DNA of 64,000 nt from JABWAJ01 sp038323375. Its GTDB lineage: Bacteria; Bacteroidota; Bacteroidia; Chitinophagales; Saprospiraceae. The DNA lies in assembly GCA_038323375.1 (NCBI GenBank), contig JBBQGV010000010.1, positions 27,053-91,052 on the forward strand. Direction: 5' to 3'. The notes under the pieces were generated by a model. That model was not told where the DNA came from. It made no database searches and worked only from the letters and a program-made list of their open reading frames with translations. This document shows, one piece after another, positions 41,121-50,129 of the stretch; position 1 is the first letter of the stretch, and every line of letters starts with the position of its first letter. Position numbers and translations under genes: made by a program.

Positions 41121-42890
41121 ATGTCCATCACTACGATCTTTTTCGCCGGGAACCGCCCCCGGTTTAGCCGCATCCGGCGCCTGGCGCTGCCGGTTTTTGC
41201 CGTGGTTTTGTTCCTGCAATTGGATTGCAGCAGCCCCGCACCGGTGCAAACGCCCATCAAAATTGACTACGCCGATACCGCCGAAGGCCGCTGGGTAGAC
41301 TCCCTGTTCAACGCGATGAACGAAGCGGAACGGCTGGGTCAGTTGTTCATGATTCGCGCGCATTCCGACAAAGGTCCCGACCATACTGCAATAGTCGAAA
41401 ATTTGATTAAGAAACACCACGTGGGCGGTCTTTGTTTTTTTCAGGGAACTCCGGAAAAGCAAGCCGAATTGACCAACCGCTACCAATCTCTGTCGCCAAA
41501 AGTACCGCTTATGGTGGCCATAGACGCAGAATGGGGCCTCGGAATGCGCATGGTGGCAACGACCATGAGCTTCCCGCGCCAGTTGATGCTGGGTGCCATC
41601 AGCGACAATCAACTGATCTATGATATGGGGAAAGAAATTGCCCGCCAACTCCTCCGCATTGGCGTACAAGTCAACTTTGCCCCGGTTGCGGATGTGAACA
41701 ACAACCCCGCCAACCCGGTCATCGGATTCCGTTCTTTCGGCGAAGACCGCCAGAATGTCACCGACAAAAGCCTGCAATACATGAAAGGCATGCAGGACAA
41801 CGGCGTTCTGGCTTGCGCCAAACACTTCCCCGGGCACGGCGATACGGATGTGGATTCGCACTTCGATTTGCCCGTTATCCGACACAATATGGCGCGTTTG
41901 GACAGCATTGAACTGTACCCTTTTCGGGAATTGGTCAAGGAGGGCATTGGCAGCGTCATGGTGGCGCACCTGCACATTCCGGCGCTCGACGACCGCCCCA
42001 ACCGCCCAACGACACTTTCGCGGAATACCATCACCACACTCCTCAAAGAAAAAATGGGCTTTGACGGCTTAGTTTTCACCGACGCGCTCGAAATGGAAGG
42101 CGTAGCCAAACACCACAAGCCCGGTGTTGTGGAAGCCGAAGCCCTGCTGGCGGGCAACGATGTGCTGGTTCTACCCAAAGATATGGACGCCGCTTTGCGC
42201 GAAATCAAAGCCTACCTGAAAGATGGCCGCCTGCAACAAAACCAGCTCGACGCCAGCGTGAAAAAAGTCCTGCGCGCCAAATACCGCCTCGGGCTGACGC
42301 GCTTTTCGCCCATCCCGGCAGCTGGGATAAAGGAAGACCTGCATACAACCGAAGCGGAGGCGTTGCGCCGGAAACTCATCGAAAATGCGCTGACCCTCGT
42401 CCGCAACGAAGATACCCGCCTGCCTGCACCCAAAGCCGGAAACATTGCTGCGCTGAGCATTGGCACAAAAGACAAACCCGTTTTTACGAAATTTTTGAGC
42501 AAAGGCAATACAACCCTCAAAACTTTTGCTGTGCAAGCCGATCCTCCGGAAGCCGATCGGAACCAGGTACTGAAAAGCCTGAAGTCCGCGTCATTGGTCA
42601 TCGTTAGCCTGCATGGCATGACCAACAACATCAAAAAGGATTTTGGCCTTACGGCAAATGCCCGCGCATTAGTTGCCGAGCTGAACAAGCAGAACAAAGT
42701 GGCGTTGGTGGTTTTTGGCAATCCTTACAGCCTGAAGTTTTTTGATGAAATGGGTTGCGTATTGGAAGCGTATGACGAAGACGCGCTGACGCAGGAAGTC
42801 GCCGCGCAAGTCGTACTTGGGCAGCTTCAAACCAAAGGTAAGTTGCCGGTGACGGTTTCTGCGGTGAGTAAGTATGGCGTGGGCGAGTAA
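41121..42890 (+). CDS. Glycoside hydrolase family 3, NagZ-like beta-N-acetylhexosaminidase
   Basis: 589 residues from ATG 41121. An N-terminal hydrophobic export segment ends near 'FLQLDCSS', perhaps a non-standard lipobox. The GH3 barrel has 'MVAIDAEWGLGMRM', 'FAPVADVNNNPANPVIGFRS', the NagZ signature 'KHFPGHGDTDVDSHFDLPVI' (about 235-252) with the catalytic His-Asp dyad, and the nucleophile loop 'GLVFTDALEMEGVAKHH'. A second alpha/beta domain follows (about 410-585). Many Bacteroidota homologues carry a further beta-lactamase-like domain; it is missing here. It probably releases N-acetylglucosamine residues in peptidoglycan recycling. Confidence 0.88.
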   Translation: MSITTIFFAGNRPRFSRIRRLALPVFAVVLFLQLDCSSPAPVQTPIKIDYADTAEGRWVDSLFNAMNEAERLGQLFMIRAHSDKGPDHTAIVENLIKKHHVGGLCFFQGTPEKQAELTNRYQSLSPKVPLMVAIDAEWGLGMRMVATTMSFPRQLMLGAISDNQLIYDMGKEIARQLLRIGVQVNFAPVADVNNNPANPVIGFRSFGEDRQNVTDKSLQYMKGMQDNGVLACAKHFPGHGDTDVDSHFDLPVIRHNMARLDSIELYPFRELVKEGIGSVMVAHLHIPALDDRPNRPTTLSRNTITTLLKEKMGFDGLVFTDALEMEGVAKHHKPGVVEAEALLAGNDVLVLPKDMDAALREIKAYLKDGRLQQNQLDASVKKVLRAKYRLGLTRFSPIPAAGIKEDLHTTEAEALRRKLIENALTLVRNEDTRLPAPKAGNIAALSIGTKDKPVFTKFLSKGNTTLKTFAVQADPPEADRNQVLKSLKSASLVIVSLHGMTNNIKKDFGLTANARALVAELNKQNKVALVVFGNPYSLKFFDEMGCVLEAYDEDALTQEVAAQVVLGQLQTKGKLPVTVSAVSKYGVGE

Positions 42891-42891
42891 T

Positions 42892-43125
42892 TCACCTTTG
42901 CACCCTGCGAGCTAAATAATCCCCTGAACGGTTGCGGATGGCATTGGCCATTGCTCTTGTCCAGGGGATTCCATTTTCAAGAAATTGTGCGGTTTCCTAC
43001 TCTGAAAGTTCAATCATTAACTCATAAATACCCACCGTGCCACACACCACCTCCAGCAGGTAGCGGTCGCCATCCTGAGAAAGGGTATACATCATGTACT
43101 CTTGAGCGATTTCTTTCACGGCCAT
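42892..43125 (-). pseudogene. Small ORF split by an in-frame amber codon
   Basis: From ATG 43125, 7 nt downstream of the beta-propeller gene's stop, the frame reads 'MAVKEIAQEYMMYTLSQDGD', 'RYLLEVVCGTVGIYELMIEL' and 'SE', meets TAG at 42999-42997, and continues in the same frame with 'ETAQFLENGIPWTRAMANAI' and 'RNRSGDYLARRVQR' to TGA at 42894-42892. The continuation looks protein-like (charged, no further stops for 34 codons), so the original product was probably about 77 residues. Either a nonsense mutation or a 42-residue product. Family not recognised. Confidence 0.5.
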
Positions 43126-43132
43126 TCTGTTT

Positions 43133-44437
43133 TTATTGCTTCACAAACCGCTGCATCGCCTGCCCGTTTTCGCCGTAAAGGCGCAGGACATAAACGCCCG
43201 CAGGCAGCTCCTGAACGGACAAAGTCTGATCTCCGCTGGCTGCGCGTTGCAGTACCTTAGTGCCCTGGGCATCCGTCACTTCGCAGGTGTTCCAAAGCAA
43301 ATCAGTGCGCAAAGTCAGCGCGTCGGTGGCCGGGTTTGGAAAAACAGAAAGCGCCGTCAATTCTGTTTTCGTTTCATCTACGTCGTTCACATTTCGGACA
43401 TCGAACGCTAGATTGCCCGGTGAAACGCCAGCCTCAAAGCTTTCGAGGATACTGCCCGCTGCATCATAAATAAAAACCTCACCGAAGGTCACATAGTCCG
43501 TTTCGGCTGCATACAGGAACGAGCCGGTGGGATCGGCAGCCATGCCGTAGAAAACTTTACCGTATTCATTGAGCGCCACCGTGCTTTGCGATACGGGATC
43601 AAATTTCCCAACCTGGGTATTTCCCAGTTCCTGATACAAAATGGCGTCTTCAAACAAGGCAGAAGTGCCGCAGCCGGAAGAAACCGCCGAAAGGTTGGTC
43701 GTGGTCAGCGCAGCACCGTTGAGCGCAAGGGTAGAAACCGAACTGCCGCTAAAATCCTTGTTGTTCAGGGTGTACAGCATTTCTCCGTCAAACATGAGGT
43801 TGTCCGGGTTTTTACCATCGGGGCCGAGGTTGTAGAGGTTTTCCACCGCATAATCAGCGAGGTTCACCACCGCCAATTCGCCCACTTCATTGCCAAAATC
43901 AAACCCGTTGTTGATGGCGATATAAGCTTTGTCGTTGATGATCAATACGCCTTCTGAAGGGTACAAAATGCCAGATTCAGTCGTGGTTAGTTCGCCCACA
44001 AAAGCCAGCGTTTCCGGATCGAAAAACTGAACATAAGCGTCGAAATCAACTAAGTATTCGCCGCGCGTAACAACGATCAACGCGTCAGAAACGGCAATTT
44101 TGCGAATGCCCGGCACCACCTGCGATGCAACTTCCACGTGCGTATTGCGGTCGAATTTGAGGAGTTGATTGTCGGCAGCGATGTAGTAAAAATCGCCAGC
44201 TACTTTGATGTCGGAAGCAAAACGCGCCCCTTCGATGGTGTTGACGGTCGCATACACCTTGGAAACCGGGTCATAGCTGCCCACCGTAACGGGCGTTTCA
44301 ATCTGGCTTGTCTGAAAATTGTAATAGCCTTCGTTGAGCACCAAAACCTGGTGGATGTAAGCTTGAGCAGCGGTGAATTGCACGGCGGTTGCCAACACAG
44401 TGCACAGAAACAAGAAACGGGTGATGTTTTTTTGCAT
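43133..44437 (-). CDS. Secreted YncE-like beta-propeller protein with T9SS sorting domain
   Basis: 434 residues from ATG 44437 (MQKNITRFLFLCTVLATAVQ, signal peptide ending near AAQA). An in-frame upstream ATG at 44548 would run through a repeat and is rejected. The body has repeated strands such as 'ASDIKVAGDFYYIAADNQLL', 'SDALIVVTRGEYL' and 'MAADPTGSFLYAAETDYVTF' typical of a seven-bladed propeller (DUF5074/YncE-like). The C-terminal 75 residues ('LSVFPNPATDALTLRTDLLW', 'LSVQELPAGVYVLRLYGENG', 'QAMQRFVKQ') form a type A T9SS sorting domain. Surface or secreted protein; ligand unknown. Confidence 0.85.
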   Translation of the reverse strand: MQKNITRFLFLCTVLATAVQFTAAQAYIHQVLVLNEGYYNFQTSQIETPVTVGSYDPVSKVYATVNTIEGARFASDIKVAGDFYYIAADNQLLKFDRNTHVEVASQVVPGIRKIAVSDALIVVTRGEYLVDFDAYVQFFDPETLAFVGELTTTESGILYPSEGVLIINDKAYIAINNGFDFGNEVGELAVVNLADYAVENLYNLGPDGKNPDNLMFDGEMLYTLNNKDFSGSSVSTLALNGAALTTTNLSAVSSGCGTSALFEDAILYQELGNTQVGKFDPVSQSTVALNEYGKVFYGMAADPTGSFLYAAETDYVTFGEVFIYDAAGSILESFEAGVSPGNLAFDVRNVNDVDETKTELTALSVFPNPATDALTLRTDLLWNTCEVTDAQGTKVLQRAASGDQTLSVQELPAGVYVLRLYGENGQAMQRFVKQ

Positions 44438-44461
44438 AAGAATCGTGATTTTGTTGTACCG

Positions 44462-44525
44462 TTGTACCGCCGAACGCTGTTCGGAGACGGCAGATGATTT
44501 TCTTGTACCGCCGAACGCTGTTCGG
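44462..44525. repeat. Two 23-bp hairpin repeats upstream of the propeller gene
   Basis: The segment from TTGTACCGCCG to CTGTTCGG occurs at 44462-44484 and 44503-44525. Each contains the palindrome CCGAAC-GCT-GTTCGG. They lie between the divergently placed starts' upstream side of the T9SS gene and the CPBP gene end. Likely a small dispersed repeat; could also affect transcription. Confidence 0.7.
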
Positions 44526-44550
44526 CAGCAATCGAAAAGAAAACCCAAAA

Positions 44551-45279
44551 CTACGAATCACCTCCCAGTTTTTCCTTCAAAATCACTTTAAATCCGATCC
44601 ATCCGCTGACCAAATCCACTAAGGCATGAACCAGGATCGAAAATAAAATGGAATTAGTCAGGAGGTATAAAGCCCCGAATGCCATCGAAAAAACAAAGAT
44701 TTTCAGCGCAGCTACGCGGCCTTGATAAACGTGTAAAACTGCAAAAACCGCTGCCGAAACCACCATACTCTGGAACTTGGGTGATCCGTAGGACAAGGCC
44801 TGCAGGTAGGTCATCAAAAAACCGCGAAACAAGATTTCTTCGCAAATTCCGGCGGTGAGGGCCATCCCGGTGAACGCGAAAAATTCCCGAAGATTAGCGG
44901 GCATAAAAGGCGTCTTGTTGTGCCATTGTGCGCGGGTTTCTTCCAGCGCTTCCGGTGTGCCGATCTGTCGCCAGGTATTCCAGGCATAAGCGCCCCAAAA
45001 CACCAGCGTCACTAAGATAACCCATGGCCAAAGTTCCAGATTGGGCAATTGCAGTCCCATGGCGCTGATTGGGTGCCCCTGGAGTACCCACGCGACTACC
45101 ACCCCCGCCACGATACCCCATTGAAATAAACTATTGGCAAGGTACAGGCTGTTTTTTTGGGCAGTATTGAAAACCATCCCCTCAATGCTCCGGGTGCGTC
45201 GCCGCAACAGGGTATACATTGGCGCAACGATCATCAGCATCGCTGCAATCAGGTGGTCAGTAAAATGAATGGAGGTCAT
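44551..45279 (-). CDS. CPBP family intramembrane glutamic endopeptidase
   Basis: 242 residues with about six to eight hydrophobic helices. The Abi/CPBP signature is present: motif 1 'AGICEEILFRGFLMTYLQAL' (EExxxR, about 140-150), motif 2 'FFAFTGMALTA' region and motif 3 'AVFAVLHVYQG' (H). CPBP proteins are membrane proteases related to Rce1, some giving self-immunity to bacteriocins; substrate unknown. It starts 78 bp upstream of selD in the opposite direction. Confidence 0.87.
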   Translation of the reverse strand: MTSIHFTDHLIAAMLMIVAPMYTLLRRRTRSIEGMVFNTAQKNSLYLANSLFQWGIVAGVVVAWVLQGHPISAMGLQLPNLELWPWVILVTLVFWGAYAWNTWRQIGTPEALEETRAQWHNKTPFMPANLREFFAFTGMALTAGICEEILFRGFLMTYLQALSYGSPKFQSMVVSAAVFAVLHVYQGRVAALKIFVFSMAFGALYLLTNSILFSILVHALVDLVSGWIGFKVILKEKLGGDS

Positions 45280-45330
45280 CAGCTAACTTGTGTATCGGGA
45301 AACAAGTATCGGAAATATATGTTTCAGAAC

Positions 45331-45338
45331 TACCTTTG
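45331..45338 (+). promoter_or_regulatory. Probable -7 box of selD
   Basis: TACCTTTG matches TAnnTTTG and ends 19 bp upstream of the selD ATG. No convincing -33 box. Confidence 0.45.
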
Positions 45339-45357
45339 ACTTTGAAATAAACTTCTA

Positions 45358-46410
45358 ATGGAACCTGAAACTTCTGATATCCGCCTCACCATGCTCAGTC
45401 ATGGCACGGGTTGTGGCTGCAAAATTGCCGCCGGCACCCTGCACGAAATCCTGGCGGGCAGCGCCGGCAGTGGCGTACACCCTCAACTTTTGGTAGGCAA
45501 TGCCCAAAAAGACGATGCCGCTGCCTGGAACCTGGGCGATGGCAACCTACTGTTGAGTACCACCGACTTTTTCATGCCCATCGTGGACGATCCTTTCGAC
45601 TTCGGGCGCATTGCCAGTGCCAATGCCCTCAGCGATATTTTTGCGATGGGCGGGCGGCCCATTTTTGCCTTAGCAGTGCTGGCATTTCCGGTGGATAAAT
45701 TGCCCATCTGGCAGGTACAGCGCATCCTCGACGGCTGTAAAGCGGTTTGCGAAGAAGCCGGGATTCCGTTAGCTGGCGGCCACAGCATTGACAACCCGGA
45801 ACCAATTTTCGGACTGGCGGTCAACGGTTTGGTCAAAAAAGAAAACCTGAAAAAAAACGGCGGCGCCAAACCCGGCGACCTACTCTACCTCACCAAACCC
45901 CTCGGCGTGGGCCTGCTGACGACGGTCGTAAAAATGGGCTTGCTGCCAGCTGAAGAACTGGAACCAGCCGTCGCTTTGATGACCAAACTCAACAGCATTG
46001 GCGCTAAAGTGGCGACCTTGCCGGAAGTATCCGCCATGACGGACGTTACTGGCTTCGGCCTACTGGGACATTTGTTTGAACTATGCGACGCATCGGGCAC
46101 CAGTGCGCGTTTGTTTTGGGAAAAAGTGCCTGTTTTGGACAAGGTTGACAATTTTCTCTACGCCTTCTGTTTGCCGAAAGGCGCCAACAACAACCTCGTC
46201 GCGTTTGGCCAGGCTTTGGTGGAACCGACCGACGCGCAGCGCTTCATCCTCGCCGACCCGCAAACAAGCGGCGGTTTGCTGATTGCCGTGAATCCAAATG
46301 GCCGTGAGGCGTTGGAAACCATGCTGGGTGAAGCAGGGCTGTATGCCGAGCCGATTGGGGAGGTTGTGGAGCGGGTGGATGCCGGCAGCCAGATTTTTTT
46401 ATTTGTTTGA
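45358..46410 (+). CDS. selD: Selenide, water dikinase SelD (Cys form)
   Basis: 350 residues. The glycine-rich active loop 'LSHGTGCGCKIAAGTLHEIL' has cysteine where some homologues carry selenocysteine, followed by the Asp motifs 'NLLLSTTDFFMPIVDDPFDF', 'NALSDIFAMGGRPIFALAVL' and 'PLAGGHSIDNPEPIFGLAVN'. SelD makes selenophosphate from selenide and ATP for selenocysteine or 2-selenouridine synthesis. No selA, selB or ybbB is in the window, so the use of selenophosphate cannot be told. Lycopene cyclase follows 16 bp downstream. Confidence 0.92.
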   Translation: MEPETSDIRLTMLSHGTGCGCKIAAGTLHEILAGSAGSGVHPQLLVGNAQKDDAAAWNLGDGNLLLSTTDFFMPIVDDPFDFGRIASANALSDIFAMGGRPIFALAVLAFPVDKLPIWQVQRILDGCKAVCEEAGIPLAGGHSIDNPEPIFGLAVNGLVKKENLKKNGGAKPGDLLYLTKPLGVGLLTTVVKMGLLPAEELEPAVALMTKLNSIGAKVATLPEVSAMTDVTGFGLLGHLFELCDASGTSARLFWEKVPVLDKVDNFLYAFCLPKGANNNLVAFGQALVEPTDAQRFILADPQTSGGLLIAVNPNGREALETMLGEAGLYAEPIGEVVERVDAGSQIFLFV

Positions 46411-46426
46411 GCAACGAAGCTTTAGC

Positions 46427-47554
46427 ATGGATCAACAATTTCAATACATCATTATCGGCGCCGGCTGTGCAGGGCTGCAACTCGCAAAAGCGTTGTTGAA
46501 TCTCCCGGGAGAAGCGGTGAAGTCTATACTCTTACTGGAGGCAAATGAAAACCACCAGGAAAAATCGTGGTGTTTTTGGTACGACAAAAATCACGTATAC
46601 CGGAATTTGGTTGAAAAAGAGTGGAATAACATTGGATTTAATGCGGAAGGATTTTCAACAACAAAAAATATTCACCCAAAAAGTTATCAGTACATCAACA
46701 GCGCCAATTTTGCAAAGTACCATTTTGACTATTTTAAAACAGATCATCGAATAAAAGTTGTTTTTGAGGAGGTGTTGGAGATTACCTCAACAAATGGCAT
46801 GAATCTCGTAAAATCCGCCAATCAGGAATTCAAAAGCGAATACGTTTTTTACAGCCATCCAAAAATCATGAACAAACAAATTTTAAAACCGCCCGTTTGG
46901 CAACATTTTTTAGGATGGAAAATCACAACAGATAAAGACTGCTTTGATGTGGATAAAGCCATGTTCATGGATTTTGATTTAGGAGACCAACCCGATGTAA
47001 GGTTTATTTACGTCCTGCCTTTTTCAAAAAACAGCGCGATGGTGGAATGTACCATCTTTTCGGCTGAAGTATACGATTTGGAGAATTATGAAACATCGCT
47101 CAAAAAATATATTGAAAAAAACTTTACAAAAAACTACGTCATTGAATTAATAGAGCAGGGACAAATACCCATGAGTCTGACAAAATTGCGATCCGGCAAC
47201 ACCAACAACATCATTCCAATAGGAACCGCTGCGGGGTGCATTAAGGCTTCGACCGGTTATTCCTTTATCAAAAATATGCGGAACACTCAGGCTATTATTG
47301 ACCAAATTAAAAAAAATAGAAAAATAGAAACGCGTACAACATCCCGAAAATACCTTTTCTATGATTTATTGCTGTTGAGGATTATCCTGCATGAACCCCT
47401 TATACTCAAAACTATTTTTACGAAGTTGTTTAAAAACAATCCAATAAACGAAGTCTTGTCTTTTTTAGACGAAAAGACGAGTTTATGGCAAGACTTCAGG
47501 ATTATTTCCCGCCTTCCTCAGATTCCATTTCTTAAGGCGATTTTTAGAAGGTGA
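46427..47554 (+). CDS. crtY: Lycopene cyclase (CrtY/CrtL-type flavoprotein)
   Basis: 375 residues from ATG 46427; an in-frame ATG at 46298 lies inside selD. The FAD-binding fold 'YIIIGAGCAGLQLAKALLNL' is followed by 'LLLEANENHQEKSWCFWYDK', the lycopene cyclase signature region, and 'PIGTAAGCIKASTGYSFIKN', the second conserved motif. It cyclises the ends of lycopene to beta-carotene in the membrane. With the prenyl synthase at 58699 it indicates carotenoid pigments; crtB/crtI are elsewhere. The gene is markedly AT-richer than selD upstream and comM downstream, suggesting transfer or relaxed codon choice. Confidence 0.85.
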   Translation: MDQQFQYIIIGAGCAGLQLAKALLNLPGEAVKSILLLEANENHQEKSWCFWYDKNHVYRNLVEKEWNNIGFNAEGFSTTKNIHPKSYQYINSANFAKYHFDYFKTDHRIKVVFEEVLEITSTNGMNLVKSANQEFKSEYVFYSHPKIMNKQILKPPVWQHFLGWKITTDKDCFDVDKAMFMDFDLGDQPDVRFIYVLPFSKNSAMVECTIFSAEVYDLENYETSLKKYIEKNFTKNYVIELIEQGQIPMSLTKLRSGNTNNIIPIGTAAGCIKASTGYSFIKNMRNTQAIIDQIKKNRKIETRTTSRKYLFYDLLLLRIILHEPLILKTIFTKLFKNNPINEVLSFLDEKTSLWQDFRIISRLPQIPFLKAIFRR

Positions 47555-47559
47555 ATTAC

Positions 47560-47624
47560 CGGTTCGGGAGGGATAGGTGTTCGGACACTTTGGAAGTGTC
47601 CGAACACCTATCCCTCCTGAACCG
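47560..47624. terminator. 31-bp inverted repeat between convergent genes
   Basis: Arms 47560-47590 and 47594-47624 match at 30 of 31 positions with a 3-nt loop, giving a very stable hairpin containing GTGTCCGAACACC. It fills the whole gap between lycopene cyclase and comM, which converge. No T-run follows on either strand; a bidirectional transcription block is likely. Confidence 0.65.
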
Positions 47625-49181
47625 TCACCCCGCCCAGCCCTCTCTATCCAGCGTCCTGAAATGAATGGCTTCCGCCAAATGCTCAATTTTTATATCCGGG
47701 CTACCGGCCAGGTCGGCGCAGGTGCGCGCTACTTTGAGGATGCGGTCGTAAGCGCGGGCAGAGAGCTGAAGCTTTTCCATCGCTTTTTTGATGAGGGTTT
47801 GGCCGGCTTGATTCACCGCGCATACTTCGCGCACCATGCGGCTGGGCATTTGAGCGTTGCTGTAGATACCGTTCAGTTCCTTAAAACGTTCGGCTTGGAT
47901 TTCGCGGGCAAGGACGACGCGGCCTACGATATTTTTACTGGTTTCAGAAGGCGGGCGATGGCCAGCCAATTCGTCGAAAGAAACCGGCGTCACCTCCACG
48001 TGCAGGTCAATGCGGTCGAGCAGTGGGCCGGAAATGCGGCTCAGGTAGCGTTTCACCACGCCGGGGCCGCAAACGCAGTCCTTTTCAGGGTGGTTGTGGT
48101 AGCCGCAGGGGCAGGGGTTCATCGAAGCGATGAGCATAAAACTGGACGGGTATTCGATCGAAATTTTAGCCCGCGAAATGGTTACCCGGCGCTCTTCCAT
48201 GGGTTGGCGCAACACTTCCAGCACCGTGCGTTTGAATTCCGGCAACTCGTCGAGGAACAACACCCCGTTGTGTGCCAGCGAAATCTCACCGGGCATAGGG
48301 TTGGAACCGCCGCCGACCAAGGCCACGTCGCTGATGGTGTGGTGCGGTGCGCGGAACGGGCGCGTGGAAATCAGCGCTGCATTAGCCGGTAAAATGCCGG
48401 CAACCGAGTGGATTTTGGTGGTTTCGAGCGCTTCGTGCAGGTTGAGCGGCGGCAGGATGGTGGGCAAGCGTCGTGCCAGCATCGTCTTTCCGGCACCCGG
48501 AGGCCCGATCAGGATGGCATTGTGGCCGCCTGCTGCGGCAATTTCGAGTGAACGTTTGATGTTTTCCTGGCCTTTTACATCCGAAAAATCTACGTCGTAA
48601 ACACTCTGCGCATCGAAAAATTCTTCGCGCGTATTGACAGTTACGGGACTCAGTTGCAGGTCGCCATTCAGAAACTCTACTGCTTCCCGGAGGTTTTCCA
48701 CGCCGTACACCTCGATGTCGCTCACGATAGCAGCCTCCCGCGCGTTGATTTTGGGCAGGATGACGCCCCTGAATTTTTCACGCCGCGCCTGGATCGCAAT
48801 CGGCAAAGCGCCTTTCACGGGGCGCAGACTGCCGTCAAGCGATAACTCGCCCATCATCAGAAATTTGTCCAAATGTTCGCTGCTGATTTGGTCAGTTGCC
48901 GCCAAATAACCCACCGCGATGGGCAGGTCGTAGGCCGAACCTTCTTTCCGGATGTCGGCAGGTGCCAGGTTGACCACCGTTTTTACGCGCAGCATATTGT
49001 ACCGGCTGTTTTTGACGGCCGCTTCGATGCGCTGAAAGCCTTCCTTGACTGCATTATCGGGCAGGCCCACCAAAAAATAAAACTGGCTGCCTACCGTGAC
49101 GTTGCCGCCGGTATTGATTTCTGCCGTGATGGTGCGCGCATCTACGCCGTGTACTGCGCTGGAGTATGTTTTGACCAACAT
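47625..49181 (-). CDS. comM: YifB/ComM family Mg-chelatase-like AAA ATPase
   Basis: 518 residues from ATG 49181 (MLVKTYSSAVHGVDARTITA); longer starts enter the intergenic region. N-terminal Lon-like domain ('GSQFYFLVGLPDNAVKEGFQ', 'IRKEGSAYDLPIAVGYLAAT'), then the AAA core with Walker A 'ILIGPPGAGKTMLARRL' (about 218-234), Walker B 'NGVLFLDELPEF', sensor 'SFMLIASMNPCPCGYHNHPE' and a zinc-like C-rich insert, and the C-terminal ChlI-type 'LQLSARAYDRILKVARTCAD'. ComM is a helicase promoting branch migration in natural transformation. It has its own upstream region shared with the PanA gene. Confidence 0.93.
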   Translation of the reverse strand: MLVKTYSSAVHGVDARTITAEINTGGNVTVGSQFYFLVGLPDNAVKEGFQRIEAAVKNSRYNMLRVKTVVNLAPADIRKEGSAYDLPIAVGYLAATDQISSEHLDKFLMMGELSLDGSLRPVKGALPIAIQARREKFRGVILPKINAREAAIVSDIEVYGVENLREAVEFLNGDLQLSPVTVNTREEFFDAQSVYDVDFSDVKGQENIKRSLEIAAAGGHNAILIGPPGAGKTMLARRLPTILPPLNLHEALETTKIHSVAGILPANAALISTRPFRAPHHTISDVALVGGGSNPMPGEISLAHNGVLFLDELPEFKRTVLEVLRQPMEERRVTISRAKISIEYPSSFMLIASMNPCPCGYHNHPEKDCVCGPGVVKRYLSRISGPLLDRIDLHVEVTPVSFDELAGHRPPSETSKNIVGRVVLAREIQAERFKELNGIYSNAQMPSRMVREVCAVNQAGQTLIKKAMEKLQLSARAYDRILKVARTCADLAGSPDIKIEHLAEAIHFRTLDREGWAG

Positions 49182-49274
49182 TGGGGTGCGGGTTCGTGAA
49201 AAAATATGCGCTAAAGTAAGCAATTTGGGGAATGATGCACGCTGTTGAAAATATGTCGCAAATATGAACATTTT

Positions 49275-49306
49275 TTTGTTTAAAAAAAGAACATTTATTA
49301 AATTTG
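49275..49306 (+). promoter_or_regulatory. Promoter of the PanA-PanT operon
   Basis: TTTG at 49275-49278, 20-nt spacer, TAAATTTG at 49299-49306: a near-ideal Bacteroidota promoter, 19 bp upstream of ATG 49326. Palindromic AACATTTTTTT/AAAAAAAGAACAT sequences around it could be the operator for the encoded HTH protein. Confidence 0.68.
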
Positions 49307-49325
49307 CATCAAACTATGAAACACG

Positions 49326-50129
49326 ATGGATGCACGATTATCGCCCGGACTCATCGGGAAAAGAATATTGGAGCTTAGAAAACTGAAGGGCTTGTCCCAG
49401 GAAGATTTGGCTAAGTTCCTCGAAATTCCAAGATCGTCTGTTGCTCAAATGGAGTTGGGCAGGCGCAACGTATCCATCATGGAATTGATCCAATTATCGG
49501 AATTACTGGGCTTTTCGTTAGACAAATTTTTGGCAAAAGATTTTCAGGCCATGGAGAAATTAAACCCGGAAAATGCAAAGACGACTGCCAAAACGGAAGC
49601 GAGAATTGCCGTGCCCGAGTTTAACGTCAACCGTTTTAAGAACATCCTGCTTTACATCCTGGAGCGTTGCGCCGGAAAACCCAATGTGGGGGAAACGGTT
49701 TTGTATAAACTGCTGTATTTCTGCGATTTTAATTATTATGAAAAGTATGAAACCCACCTCACCGGGGCACAATACCGGAAGTTGCCCTATGGTCCTGTGC
49801 CGCAAAAATTGGACAGTATTCTTTTTCAGATGATCGCAAACGGACATTTGCAACGCATCAAAACGGAGTATCACGGTTACCCGCAAACCCGATACCTGCC
49901 CCTGAAAAAAGCAGACCTGATCCAAATGAACGCCGCCGAAAAAGAAACCATAGACCAGGTTATTGAGCAGTTTTCGGATTGGTCAGCCGCCGCCATCAGC
50001 GAATATTCCCACCGCGACATGCCCTGGAAAGCTTCGGAAGAGGGAGAAATCCTGGATTACGAGCTGGCCTTTTACCGGGAAGCGCCGTTTTCTGTGAGAA
50101 CCTATAACGACGAACCCGAACAGCCATGA
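49326..50129 (+). CDS. HTH-Panacea (DUF4065) antitoxin
   Basis: 267 residues. An XRE-type helix-turn-helix ('LIGKRILELRKLKGLSQEDL', 'AKFLEIPRSSVAQMELGRRN', about 9-60) precedes the Panacea/SocA domain DUF4065, seen in 'NVNRFKNILLYILERC', 'GETVLYKLLYFCDFNYYEKY', 'GAQYRKLPYGPVPQKLDSIL' and 'ISEYSHRDMPWKASEEGEIL'. Panacea-containing proteins are antitoxins that neutralise many unrelated toxins (PanAT modules). The stop overlaps the next start by four bases (ATGA), as expected for a pair. The HTH suggests autoregulation at the promoter upstream. Confidence 0.88.
   Translation: MDARLSPGLIGKRILELRKLKGLSQEDLAKFLEIPRSSVAQMELGRRNVSIMELIQLSELLGFSLDKFLAKDFQAMEKLNPENAKTTAKTEARIAVPEFNVNRFKNILLYILERCAGKPNVGETVLYKLLYFCDFNYYEKYETHLTGAQYRKLPYGPVPQKLDSILFQMIANGHLQRIKTEYHGYPQTRYLPLKKADLIQMNAAEKETIDQVIEQFSDWSAAAISEYSHRDMPWKASEEGEILDYELAFYREAPFSVRTYNDEPEQP

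Noticed and set aside
42997..42999. Genome-wide reassignment of TAG to an amino acid
   Set aside because: sbcC, pepP and xisH end normally at TAG at family-typical lengths, so TAG is a stop in this genome.
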